In this document: in pieces, positions 28,678 to 36,533 of the stretch
Numbering within the stretch: the stretch's first letter is position 1
How the letters are laid out: every line of letters begins with the position of its first letter
Assembly: GCA_905234795.1 (NCBI GenBank)
Contig: CAJOIQ010000020.1
Span: 1 to 38,713, forward strand
Direction of reading: 5' to 3'
DNA: 38,713 bases
Source: an uncultured Bacteroidales bacterium
Lineage (GTDB): Bacteria > Bacteroidota > Bacteroidia > Bacteroidales > UBA932
The notes under the pieces: generated by a model
Told to the model about the DNA's origin: nothing
What the model saw: only the letters and a program-made list of their open reading frames with translations
The model's database searches: none
Made by a program: the position numbers and the translations under genes

Positions 28678-28778
28678 CAGGCGCCAGCAGGCGCCCGGCC
28701 GTACCCGGGACTTTGCATTGGCAAAGTCATGGAGGGAGTAAAGGCCGCGGGGGATAATAGGGGGCAGCGCCCCCTCAA
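28678..28778 (-). repeat. hairpin-rich ~101-bp element, copy B (in the pgm leader)
   Basis: Inverted copy of 27601-27701 and the main content of the 302-bp gap between the methyltransferase and phosphohexomutase genes. Stem sequences are the same and one loop differs, which suggests selection for structure or recent copying. Confidence 0.9.
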
Positions 28779-28858
28779 AAAAGACCACCCTCGGTCCCGT
28801 AAGAGGGAGGGGCCCACGAAGTGGGAGGGGTCGCGAAGCGACGATTTTGAGGGGTCTG
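28779..28858. repeat. hairpin-rich extension of repeat copy B
   Basis: Contains two GAA-loop hairpins, CCCAC/GTGGG (28813-28825) and TCGC/GCGA (28831-28841), plus GAGGG-type runs. It is not present beside copy A, so it is either a second element or the part lost there. Confidence 0.5.
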
Positions 28859-28897
28859 GATTCTGCAACGATTGATATTAACACTAAAACTACCCAT

Positions 28898-30562
28898 ATG
28901 AAAACCTACAAAGAAGTGGCGCAAAGCTGGCTGGACGGCAACTTTGACGCCGAGACCAAGGCCGAAGTGAAACACCTGATGGAAACGGACCAGACCGCAC
29001 TGGAGGATGCCTTCTACCGCAATCTGGAGTTCGGCACTGGCGGCCTGCGCGGCACCATGGGCGTGGGCACCAACCGCATGAACAAGTACACGGTGGGCAT
29101 GGCCACCCAGGGTCTGGCCAACTACATCAAGGCCCATGTTAGCGGCCCCCAGAGCGTGTGCATCTCCCACGACAGCCGCAACAACTCCCGCCTGTTCGCC
29201 GAGATTTCGGCCGAAGTCCTGAGCAACAACGGCATCAAGGTGTTCCTCTTCGAGGACCTGCGCCCCACGCCGGAGCTCAGCTACAGCATCCGCCTCAAGA
29301 AAGCCACGGCCGGCATCATGGTCACGGCCAGCCACAACCCCAAGGAATATAACGGTTACAAAGTGTTCTGGAGCGACGGCGGGCAAATTACAGCCCCCGT
29401 GGACAAGGACATCGTGGCCGAGGTAGGCAAGATTGAAGACCCCGCCCAGGTGGCCTTCCAGCCGGTTCCCGGCACAGTGAAAGCCCCCATCGAAATCATG
29501 GGCGCCGAGGTGGACGAGTCCTACCTCAAGGACCAGCTTTCCCTGATGCTGTCCCCCGAGGCCGTCAAGAAACATGCCGACCTCAAGATTGTCTATACCC
29601 CGCTCCACGGCTGCGGCGTGCGCCTGATGCCCGAGGCCCTCAAACGCATCGGCTTCACCAATATCATCCACGTTCCGGAGCAGGAAGTGCCCGACGGCAA
29701 CTTCCCCACCGTAGCTTCCCCCAACCCGGAAGAGCCCGCCGCCATGGCCATGGCCCTCAAGAAGGCCGATGAAACCGGTGCCGACCTGGTGCTGGCCACA
29801 GACCCCGACGCCGACCGCCTGGGTATCGCCGTGCGGGACGACAACGGCAAGATGGTCCAGCTCACCGGCAACCAGACCTGGAGCTTCCTTACCTACTATA
29901 TCCTCAAGCGCTGGAAAGAACTGGGCAAACTGAACGGCAAGCAGTACTGCGTAAAGACCATCGTCACCACAGAACTCATTGCCGCCATCTGCCAGAGCTT
30001 CGGCGTCAAGTGCTACAACGTGCTCACCGGCTTCAAGTATATTGCCGAAGTCCAGAAACAGCAGGAAGGCAAAACCGAATTCATTTGCGGCGGTGAAGAG
30101 AGCTACGGCTTCAACCTGGGCAACTTCGTGCGCGACAAATGCGCCCAGGTAGCCGGTTGCGCCGTGGCCGAGTGCGCCGCATGGGCCGCCGAGCAAGGCA
30201 TGAGCCTGTGGCAGCTGCTCCAGAAAGTGTACAAGGAGTACGGCCTGTATGTAGAGAAGATGGTGTACATCGTCCGCAAGGGCAAGAGCGGAGCCGAGGA
30301 AATCCAGCAGATCATGGCCGATTACCGCGCCAATCCGCCCCAGACCATCGCCGGAAGCCCTCTGGCCAAAGTTATCGACTATAACAAGCCCGAGGAAACC
30401 GGACTGCCCAAGAGCAACGTGCTGCAGTTCTTCAACAAGGCCGGAGACGTTGTCACCGTACGTCCTTCCGGTACGGAGCCCAAGATCAAGTTCTACTTCG
30501 GCGCCAAGGGAGAAGACGCTCCCGGCAAGATTGAACAGCTGAAAGCACAGTTTATCAGCTAG
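28898..30562 (+). CDS. alpha-D-phosphohexomutase (phosphoglucomutase/phosphomannomutase)
   Basis: Interconverts hexose 1- and 6-phosphates through a phosphoserine. Family landmarks in order: GTGGLRGTMGVG, phosphoserine loop TASHNPKEYNGYK, metal site DPDADR, sugar loop GGEESYGF and phosphate loop RPSGTEPKIKFY. The ATG at 28898 gives 554 aa, usual for the bacterial PGM2-like group; the upstream frame is repeat sequence. The stop overlaps the GTG of the following SDR by one base, which makes this metabolic gene the head of the steroid-reductase cluster. Whether it prefers glucose or mannose phosphates cannot be told. Confidence 0.93.
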   Translation: MKTYKEVAQSWLDGNFDAETKAEVKHLMETDQTALEDAFYRNLEFGTGGLRGTMGVGTNRMNKYTVGMATQGLANYIKAHVSGPQSVCISHDSRNNSRLFAEISAEVLSNNGIKVFLFEDLRPTPELSYSIRLKKATAGIMVTASHNPKEYNGYKVFWSDGGQITAPVDKDIVAEVGKIEDPAQVAFQPVPGTVKAPIEIMGAEVDESYLKDQLSLMLSPEAVKKHADLKIVYTPLHGCGVRLMPEALKRIGFTNIIHVPEQEVPDGNFPTVASPNPEEPAAMAMALKKADETGADLVLATDPDADRLGIAVRDDNGKMVQLTGNQTWSFLTYYILKRWKELGKLNGKQYCVKTIVTTELIAAICQSFGVKCYNVLTGFKYIAEVQKQQEGKTEFICGGEESYGFNLGNFVRDKCAQVAGCAVAECAAWAAEQGMSLWQLLQKVYKEYGLYVEKMVYIVRKGKSGAEEIQQIMADYRANPPQTIAGSPLAKVIDYNKPEETGLPKSNVLQFFNKAGDVVTVRPSGTEPKIKFYFGAKGEDAPGKIEQLKAQFIS

Positions 30563-31332
30563 TGACAGCCCTTATTACAGGCGGCAGCTCCGGCATGGGC
30601 CTTGCCTATGCCCGCGCCCTGGCAGCCAAAGGCTATGACCTCCTCCTGGTGAGCAACCGGGAGGAGGAATTGCTTGCCGCCAAGGCCGATTTGTGCGCCG
30701 CCTATAAAGTCAGCGTCACCACCCGCTTCCAGGATTTGGCCAGGGCCGATGCCGCCGACGCCTTGTTTGCCTGGTGCACGCAGGAACTGGATATCCTGCC
30801 GGATGTGGTGATCAACAACGCCGGCATGTTCTTCTTCAAGGAATTGAATACGGAGGACCTGGACCACGTCCAGGCCATGCTGGATTTGCACATGACCACC
30901 ATCACCCGCAGCTGCATCCTCTTTGGGAACGCCATGAAAAAACGCGGGTCCGGGTACATCCTCATCATGTCTTCCATGGCAGCCCGTATCCCAGCCCCGG
31001 GCATTACCGTCTATTCGGCCACCAAGGCCTACCTCAAGAGCTTCGGCCGTTCCCTGTCCTACGAACTGAAACCCTACGGCGTGGGCGTGACCACCGTGTG
31101 CCCCGCTGCCATCGCCACGCCGCTGTACCGCCTGGATCCGCAGAAAATGCAGCTGGGCGTGCGTCTGCGCCTGATTCACACCCCCGAGTGGCTGGTCAAG
31201 AGAGCCCTCCGGGCCCTTTTCCGCAAACGCCGCGTCGTTTGCCCCTCTGCCATGAATCTTTGGCTGCCTGCCCTCATCGGTCTGCTGCCCGGTCCCCTGA
31301 TTGCCGTCCTATGGAAAAAGTGGAAGCGATAG
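30562..31332 (+). CDS. short-chain dehydrogenase/reductase, candidate hydroxysteroid dehydrogenase
   Basis: Classical NAD(P)-dependent SDR of 256 aa. Cofactor loop TGGSSGMG (6-13), an Arg after strand 2 (SNREEEL) that favours NADP(H), NNAG at 85-88, and catalytic Ser138, Tyr151 and Lys155 (YSATK). The C-terminus is a hydrophobic helix (about 233-251) followed by basic KKWKR, suggesting membrane contact as in 17beta-HSD12-like enzymes. Starts with GTG overlapping the phosphohexomutase stop (TAGTG). Beside a steroid 5-alpha-reductase and an OYE reductase it is a good candidate for a 3-hydroxysteroid dehydrogenase; stereochemistry is unknown. Confidence 0.85.
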   Translation: MTALITGGSSGMGLAYARALAAKGYDLLLVSNREEELLAAKADLCAAYKVSVTTRFQDLARADAADALFAWCTQELDILPDVVINNAGMFFFKELNTEDLDHVQAMLDLHMTTITRSCILFGNAMKKRGSGYILIMSSMAARIPAPGITVYSATKAYLKSFGRSLSYELKPYGVGVTTVCPAAIATPLYRLDPQKMQLGVRLRLIHTPEWLVKRALRALFRKRRVVCPSAMNLWLPALIGLLPGPLIAVLWKKWKR

Positions 31333-32228
31333 TTGCGGCCCTGCTGCTGGCCGCCAGCCCGGCCTTTGCCCAGCGCATTGAGCCCGTTCCCTTCGGAGAC
31401 TTCGAACAGTGGACCCGGCGGGAGATCAAGGAGTCCGGCATCCTGGGCGGCAACGTGCGCACGGTATATGTCATCGGCCCGGAAGAGACCATCCGGGGAA
31501 ACATCCCCTACGATTATTCCCGCACCATCTGGGCATCTTCCAACGCCTATGCGCGCGTAGCCGGCATCACCAAAACCAGCGTCACCGTAGAACCGGCCCA
31601 GGGCCCCGACGGCCTCTGCGCCCGGCTCACCACCCGCTTTGCCGAGTGTAAGGTAGCCGGAGTGGTGAACATCAGCGTCCTGGCCACCGGCTCCATCTAC
31701 TGGGGGAAGATGCTGGAACCGGTGACGGGCATCAAGGATCCCTTTTCCATGATGGACTGGGGCATTCCCTTCACCGGGAAGCCGTCGGCCCTGCTGCTGG
31801 ACATCTGCACCGAGCTCCCCAATACCGGCAAGCTGGTGCGCGGGACCACCTTCAGCCACAAAGAGTTCCCCGGAGAAGACCCCTGCCAGATTATGTTGCT
31901 GCTTCAGCACCGCTGGGAGGATGCCGATGGCAACATCCACGCCCTTCGGGTGGGAACAGCCATCCGCCGCATCGGCCAGAGTACCGACGGCTGGGTGCAG
32001 GATATGCGCATCCCGGTGGTGTACGGCGAACATGTTAACCTTTCCAGCACCCTGTACGCCGTAAACAGCCGGGGGGAACGCAAGCCCATTCTGGAAGAAG
32101 GCTGGGCCGATGAAAAAACCCCTGTCACGCACGCCATCCTGCAGATTTCAGCCGGCAGTTGCGGGGCCTTTACCGGCGCCCTGGGCAATACCTTATATGT
32201 AGACAATATCCGCCTGGAATATGACTGA
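31311..32228 (+). CDS. secreted PCMD-domain-like protein
   Basis: A 305-aa exported protein (signal peptide MEKVEAIVAALLLAASPAFA). The body follows the pattern of PCMD (putative carbohydrate metabolism domain): N-terminal FGDFEQW, ASSNAYARVAG, a central strand-rich part with ATGSIYWGKM, DPFSMMDWGIPFTGKPSAL, DICTELPNTG, and C-terminal NTLYVDNIRLEYD. It is presumably a beta-sandwich in the periplasm or on the outer membrane. Although the frame is open from 30774, the ATG at 31311 opens the signal peptide. It overlaps the SDR by 22 bases and the 5-alpha-reductase by 8. Its role in the cluster is unknown. Confidence 0.75.
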   Translation: MEKVEAIVAALLLAASPAFAQRIEPVPFGDFEQWTRREIKESGILGGNVRTVYVIGPEETIRGNIPYDYSRTIWASSNAYARVAGITKTSVTVEPAQGPDGLCARLTTRFAECKVAGVVNISVLATGSIYWGKMLEPVTGIKDPFSMMDWGIPFTGKPSALLLDICTELPNTGKLVRGTTFSHKEFPGEDPCQIMLLLQHRWEDADGNIHALRVGTAIRRIGQSTDGWVQDMRIPVVYGEHVNLSSTLYAVNSRGERKPILEEGWADEKTPVTHAILQISAGSCGAFTGALGNTLYVDNIRLEYD

Positions 32229-32988
32229 GTCCGCTTTCCATATCTTACTGTGGGCGATGGCCATCATGGCCCTCATTGTGTTTCTGTCCCTGTATTTTGT
32301 GGACGCGGGATATGGCAAATTCTACCGTTCTTCCTGGGGACCGTCCCTTGATAATCACCTGGGTTGGTTCCTGATGGAAGTGCCGGTGTTTGCCATCATG
32401 CTGTTGCTGTGGTGGTTCTCCGGGCGCCGGGCCGATATGGTGCGCGTGGTGTTCCTGCTGCTGTTCGAAGCACACTATTTCCACCGGTCCTTCATTTTCC
32501 CGCAGCAACTGCGCGGGCACAGCCGGATGCCCTGGGCCATCGTGGCCATGGGCGCCCTGTTCAACACCCTCAACGCCATCATGCAGGGCGGGTGGATCTT
32601 TTACTTCTCCCCCGCCGACCGCTATCCGGCCTCCTGGCTCACCAGTCTGCCCTTCCTGGCCGGCACGGCCCTGTTCTTTGCCGGCATGTACGTAAACATC
32701 CAGTCCGACGGCATCATCCGCAACCTGCGTCAGCCCGGAGACACGGCCCATTATCTGCCCCGGGGCGGCATGTTCCGCTATGTGACCAGCGCCAACTACT
32801 TTGGCGAATGGCTGGAATGGACCGGCTTCGCCATCCTCACCTGGTCCTGGTCCGGCGCCGTGTTCGCGCTGTGGACCTTTGCCAACCTGTGCCCCCGCGC
32901 CGCCCGTATTTACAAGCTGTACAGCCAGGAATTCCCGGACCAGATGGCCAAAGAGAAACTGAAACGATTCATTCCGTTTATCTACTGA
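32221..32988 (+). CDS. 3-oxo-5-alpha-steroid 4-dehydrogenase (steroid 5-alpha-reductase)
   Basis: Integral-membrane NADPH-dependent reductase of the SRD5A family: several membrane helices, 255 aa. It keeps the two catalytic residues known from human SRD5A2: Glu53 in GWFLMEVP (human Glu57) and Tyr86 in HYFHRSF (human Tyr91, in HYFHRTF). It also keeps NIQSDGIIRNLRQPG, the NYFGEWLEWTGF cofactor-site block and the C-terminal KLKRFIPFIY. Human Tyr98 is Phe here. Expected reaction: reduction of a delta4-3-ketosteroid or bile acid to the 5-alpha (flat) form. The start overlaps the PCMD gene by 8 bases. The next ATG (OYE) is one base after this stop. Confidence 0.92.
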   Translation: MTESAFHILLWAMAIMALIVFLSLYFVDAGYGKFYRSSWGPSLDNHLGWFLMEVPVFAIMLLLWWFSGRRADMVRVVFLLLFEAHYFHRSFIFPQQLRGHSRMPWAIVAMGALFNTLNAIMQGGWIFYFSPADRYPASWLTSLPFLAGTALFFAGMYVNIQSDGIIRNLRQPGDTAHYLPRGGMFRYVTSANYFGEWLEWTGFAILTWSWSGAVFALWTFANLCPRAARIYKLYSQEFPDQMAKEKLKRFIPFIY

Positions 32989-32989
32989 T

Positions 32990-34231
32990 ATGGAGTCTCC
33001 CGTATTCACCCCCATCCAGATAGGTCCGGTTACCCTGCGCAACCGGATCATCCGGTCCGCCGCCTTTGAGAACATGGCCTACGGCAACGCCCCATCCAAG
33101 GACCTGTACGACTACCACGTGGCAGTGGCCCGCGGCGGCGTGGGCATGACCACGCTGGCCTATGCTTCCGTGAACCGGAGCGGCCTCTCCTTTGACGGCC
33201 AGCTGTGGATGCGGGAAGAGATTGTCTCCGGCCTCAGGCGCATCACCGACGCCGTCCACGCCCAGTGTGCCAAATGCTCCATCCAGCTGGGCCACTGCGG
33301 CAATATGACTCACCGCGCCACCTGCGGATGCATGCCGGTGGGCGCTTCCAGCGGGTTCAACCTGTACTCTCCCACCTTTGTCCGGGGCCTCAAAAAGGCC
33401 GAAATCGACAGCCTGGTCCAGGACTTCGGCCACGCCGTGGACCTGGCGCGGGAGGCAGGCTTCGACTGCGTGGAAATCCATGCCGGCCACGGTTACCTCA
33501 TCAGCCAGTTCCTCTCTCCCTATACCAACCATCGGCACGACGAATACGGCGGTTCCCTGGAGAACCGCATGCGCCTGATGCAGCGGGTTATCCGCTGTGT
33601 GCTGGAACACGCCGGAAGCGACATGGGCGTGATTGTCAAGATGAACATGCACGACGGTTTCCGCGGCGGCATGCAGCGGGAAGAATGCCTGAAAGTGGCC
33701 CGGGAGCTGGAAAGGCTGGGGGTGCATGCCCTGGTGTTGTCGGCCGGCTTTGTGAGCAAGGCGCCCATGGAAGTGATGCGCGGGGCTATGCCGCTACGCA
33801 CCATGACCCACTATATGGACCCGTGGAAATTCTGGTGGCTCAGGGCTATGGTGCGCATCTTCGGCCGCATCATGGTACCCACGGTGCCTTACCGGGAAGC
33901 TTATTTCCTGGAAGATGCCCTCCAGTTCCGCCAGGCCGTAAAAATGCCCCTCATCTATGTGGGCGGGGTTACCTCCCTGAACAAAATGGAAGAAATCCTG
34001 GGCGCAGGTTTCCAGGCCCTGCAGATGGCCCGGGCGCTGGTACGGGACACCGACTTCGTGAATAAGCTGCAAAGCGGAGAGCTCACCAGCAGCCCCTGCG
34101 GCCATTCCAACTATTGTATCGGCCGAATGTACACGCTGGAAATGAAATGCAACCGTTGCGTGGAAAACCTGCCCGCCAAGTTACGGCGGGAAGTGGAAAA
34201 AGCCGAAAAACAGTGGAATCCTAAGCCTTGA
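32990..34231 (+). CDS. old yellow enzyme (NADH:flavin oxidoreductase), candidate steroid ene-reductase
   Basis: FMN-dependent TIM-barrel reductase, 413 aa. Conserved parts: N-terminal TLRNRIIRSA, IQLGHCGN, HAGHGYLISQFLSPYTN with His164 and His167, DEYGGSLENRMRL and the FMN-phosphate end YVGGVTS...GAGFQALQMARAL. Unlike BaiCD or 2,4-dienoyl-CoA reductase it lacks the C-terminal FAD/NAD domains. Residues 275-305 form a Trp-rich amphipathic insert (WKFWWLRAMVRIFG) that may touch the membrane. A tail carries Cys370, Cys376, Cys387 and Cys390 (C-X5-C-X10-C-X2-C), perhaps an iron-sulfur site. Beside the 5-alpha-reductase it may act as a 5-beta- or delta1/delta6-reductase. Its end overlaps lpxB by 11 bases (convergent). 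Confidence 0.85.
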   Translation: MESPVFTPIQIGPVTLRNRIIRSAAFENMAYGNAPSKDLYDYHVAVARGGVGMTTLAYASVNRSGLSFDGQLWMREEIVSGLRRITDAVHAQCAKCSIQLGHCGNMTHRATCGCMPVGASSGFNLYSPTFVRGLKKAEIDSLVQDFGHAVDLAREAGFDCVEIHAGHGYLISQFLSPYTNHRHDEYGGSLENRMRLMQRVIRCVLEHAGSDMGVIVKMNMHDGFRGGMQREECLKVARELERLGVHALVLSAGFVSKAPMEVMRGAMPLRTMTHYMDPWKFWWLRAMVRIFGRIMVPTVPYREAYFLEDALQFRQAVKMPLIYVGGVTSLNKMEEILGAGFQALQMARALVRDTDFVNKLQSGELTSSPCGHSNYCIGRMYTLEMKCNRCVENLPAKLRREVEKAEKQWNPKP

Positions 34232-35378
34232 GATCCTCCATCATGGCCCTGGCCACAGCTTCGGAAGCGCCGGAGCCGCCCAACAGCGTGCGGATATCGG
34301 CATAATCGGCCAGAATACGGGCACGATACTCCTCATCTTCAGTAAGCCGCGTCACCTCCTCCAACAGTTTGGGTACGGTGAAGCGCTCCTGCAGCAGTTC
34401 CCGGATGGCGTAACGGTCCAGGATAAGGTTGCCCAGAGAGACATATTTGCAAAGGATGATGCGCCGGGCGATGGCGGCCGTGATGGCGTTCATCCGATAC
34501 CCCACAACCTGCGGCGTGCCGATGAGGGCCGCCTCCAGGGAAGCCGTCCCGGAGTTGATGACGGCAGCCCAGGCATGGCGCAAGGCGCCGTAAGTTTCCC
34601 CGAAGACCACTTTCACGTATTCCTCGCGTCCGGCGATGTACTTTTCATAGTCCTTCATGCTGCGGGAAGGGGCCGCGGCCACCACAAAGACATAGTCCGG
34701 ATGGGTGGCGTGCCAGGCATCGGCCAGCTGCATGAAAACGGGCATCATGCTGCCGATCTCCATGCTGCGGGACCCGGCCAGCAGGGCGATGGATGGTTTG
34801 TCCGGCAAACCCGTACGCTGTAAAAAGGCCGATTCGGACTCTTTGAGGGCGGGACTGCTTTCCAAGACGTCTACCAGCGGATTGCCCACATAGGTATAGG
34901 GAACGCCATGGCGGTCGAAGTATTCCTTTTCAAAGGGGAAGACGATGAACAGTCTGTCCACCCAGGCCTTGAGTTTCCTGATGCGGCCCTCCCGGGAAGC
35001 CCAAACCTTGGGAGCAATATAATAATACACCTTGAATCCGGCCTTATGTGCAAATTCGGCCACTTTGAAATTGAACCCCGGATAGTCAATAAGCACAACC
35101 ACATCCGGTTTCCAGGCCAGGATGTCCTGCCTGCAGCGGCTGAATCGCTGCAGGATAGCCCGCCCCTTGCGGATGACCTCCACAAAGCCCATCACGGCGC
35201 CGGCACGGTAGTCTTCCACCATGCCCTCCCCTTCCTCGTGGGCCTTGTACACGGCATCCATCAGCGGTCCACCCCAGAAACGGATGTGCGCATGGGGGTC
35301 CTCCTTGTACAGGCCTTTCATCAGATTGCTCCCGTGCAATTCCCCGGAAGCCTCACCGGCTATGATGTAGTACTTCAT
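34221..35378 (-). CDS. lpxB: lipid-A-disaccharide synthase
   Basis: GT19 glycosyltransferase that joins UDP-2,3-diacylglucosamine and lipid X into the lipid A disaccharide at the inner membrane. Recognised by IAGEASGELHGSNLMKGL, the G-F-V-E-V segment, VLIDYPGFN, YYIAPKVWASREGR, VGNPLVD and GSRSMEI, with NSGTASLEAALIGTPQVVGY in the donor-binding domain. At 385 aa it has the usual length. In many Bacteroidales lpxB sits beside surE (from memory); here they are separated by two genes. Own promoter at 35399-35406. Confidence 0.96.
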   Translation of the reverse strand: MKYYIIAGEASGELHGSNLMKGLYKEDPHAHIRFWGGPLMDAVYKAHEEGEGMVEDYRAGAVMGFVEVIRKGRAILQRFSRCRQDILAWKPDVVVLIDYPGFNFKVAEFAHKAGFKVYYYIAPKVWASREGRIRKLKAWVDRLFIVFPFEKEYFDRHGVPYTYVGNPLVDVLESSPALKESESAFLQRTGLPDKPSIALLAGSRSMEIGSMMPVFMQLADAWHATHPDYVFVVAAAPSRSMKDYEKYIAGREEYVKVVFGETYGALRHAWAAVINSGTASLEAALIGTPQVVGYRMNAITAAIARRIILCKYVSLGNLILDRYAIRELLQERFTVPKLLEEVTRLTEDEEYRARILADYADIRTLLGGSGASEAVARAMMEDLKA

Positions 35379-35398
35379 TTGTCATCCATTATGTACAG

Positions 35399-35406
35399 CA
35401 AATTTA
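35399..35406 (-). promoter_or_regulatory. -7 box for lpxB
   Basis: Minus-strand TAAATTTG, about 20 bases before the ATG at 35378. Confidence 0.5.
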
Positions 35407-35417
35407 CAAATTTTACT

Positions 35418-35425
35418 TACATTTG
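35418..35425 (+). promoter_or_regulatory. -7 box for the 35445 outer-membrane protein gene
   Basis: TACATTTG, 19 bases before the ATG at 35445; 11 bases from the opposing lpxB box. Confidence 0.5.
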
Positions 35426-35444
35426 TAGAAATAATCTTGAGCAG

Positions 35445-36524
35445 ATGAAACGTTTTATCCTTTGCATAGCCGCCCTGGGACTGTGCCTGTCCGTTAAGGC
35501 ACAGACCGTACGCCCGGAATGGGAGGTTCATTTCCAGGCCGCCCTCATCAACGACGAATTCGACATTTCCAATCAGACCCTTTACCCCTCCGGTACCCTG
35601 GCGGCCCTCCGCTTCACCCCGTACGGAGGCATTACCTTCGGCCGCTTCCACCGCATTAAAGTGGGAGTGGATGTCATGAAGGACTTCGGCACTCCGGGAA
35701 CCAAACCCGTTGTGGAGCCCGCAGCCTGGTATCAGTTCGACAATGACAACGGCTTCACTTTTGCCGCGGGCATTATCCCCTACGGCATGTTGCAGGGTAC
35801 GTATTCATCGGCCATTTTCTCCGACGCCTCCAATTTTTACGACGCCCACCTGGACGGTTTCTATCTGGGTTGGAAGAAAGGAAAATCGGTCTTTGAAGTG
35901 GCCCTGGACTGGAACGGGAAATACGGAGAAGTGCGACGGGAACAGTTTTGCGTAGTGAGTTACGGCGCCGGCTGGGTTACGCCCTGGCTGGCCCTGTGCT
36001 GGGAAGGCATGTTCCATCATTATGCCAGCAGCGACGCTGTCAAAGGCGTGGTGGACGACCATATCCTGCATCCCTACGTGCAGTTTGAGCTGTCTCCCGT
36101 GCTGCCCCTCGACCGGATGGAGATTTCACTGGGTTTTATGGCCGGTTATCAGATGGACCGCCTGGCAAAAGACCGGAAGATTCCCATCGGCGGAGACGTA
36201 GTGGTGGACGTGCGCAAATGGAACTTCGGTATCCGCAACCAGTTCTACTATGGCCAGAACCAGATGCCCTTCTTCAACAGCAAGGATGCTGCCGGAAAAG
36301 AGTATGGGACAGACCTTTACATGCGTTCCGGCTGGTGGCAGATCCGCAAAGACGGGAACGCCGGTCTGTACGACCGTCTGGACGCCTACTGGGAGAAATC
36401 CCTCAACCGTTTTGTGAGCATCGGCGTACACGCCGTCTTCCACTTCGACTATCTGGGCTTGCTGGGCAGCCAGCAAATGATCCAGGCCCGGGTGAACCTG
36501 GATAATATCAAATTCAGAAAGTAG
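35445..36524 (+). CDS. predicted outer-membrane beta-barrel protein, unknown function
   Basis: A 359-aa exported protein (MKRFILCIAALGLCLSVKA signal peptide, then QTVRPEW). The mature part is built from amphipathic strands rich in Tyr, Trp and Phe (FGIRNQFYYGQNQMPFF; SIGVHAVFHFDYLGLLG), as in porin-like barrels. The last residues NLDNIKFRK lack the classic terminal Phe, so it may not follow the standard barrel signal. The frame is open from 34908, but that part lies inside lpxB and its promoter; the ATG at 35445 is chosen. Monocistronic, converging on the Big2 lipoprotein gene 9 bases away. Family not recognised. Confidence 0.7.
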   Translation: MKRFILCIAALGLCLSVKAQTVRPEWEVHFQAALINDEFDISNQTLYPSGTLAALRFTPYGGITFGRFHRIKVGVDVMKDFGTPGTKPVVEPAAWYQFDNDNGFTFAAGIIPYGMLQGTYSSAIFSDASNFYDAHLDGFYLGWKKGKSVFEVALDWNGKYGEVRREQFCVVSYGAGWVTPWLALCWEGMFHHYASSDAVKGVVDDHILHPYVQFELSPVLPLDRMEISLGFMAGYQMDRLAKDRKIPIGGDVVVDVRKWNFGIRNQFYYGQNQMPFFNSKDAAGKEYGTDLYMRSGWWQIRKDGNAGLYDRLDAYWEKSLNRFVSIGVHAVFHFDYLGLLGSQQMIQARVNLDNIKFRK

Positions 36525-36533
36525 TAATCCGGG

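Noticed and set aside
30774..31310. Upstream extension of the PCMD-like protein
   Set aside because: The extension lies within the SDR gene in another frame. A clean signal peptide begins at 31311.
32221..32988. Isoprenylcysteine methyltransferase or DUF1295 protein instead of a 5-alpha-reductase
   Set aside because: Both SRD5A2 catalytic positions and the flanking blocks (FLMEVP, HYFHRSF, NIQSDG, NYFGEW) match the steroid 5-alpha-reductase family specifically.
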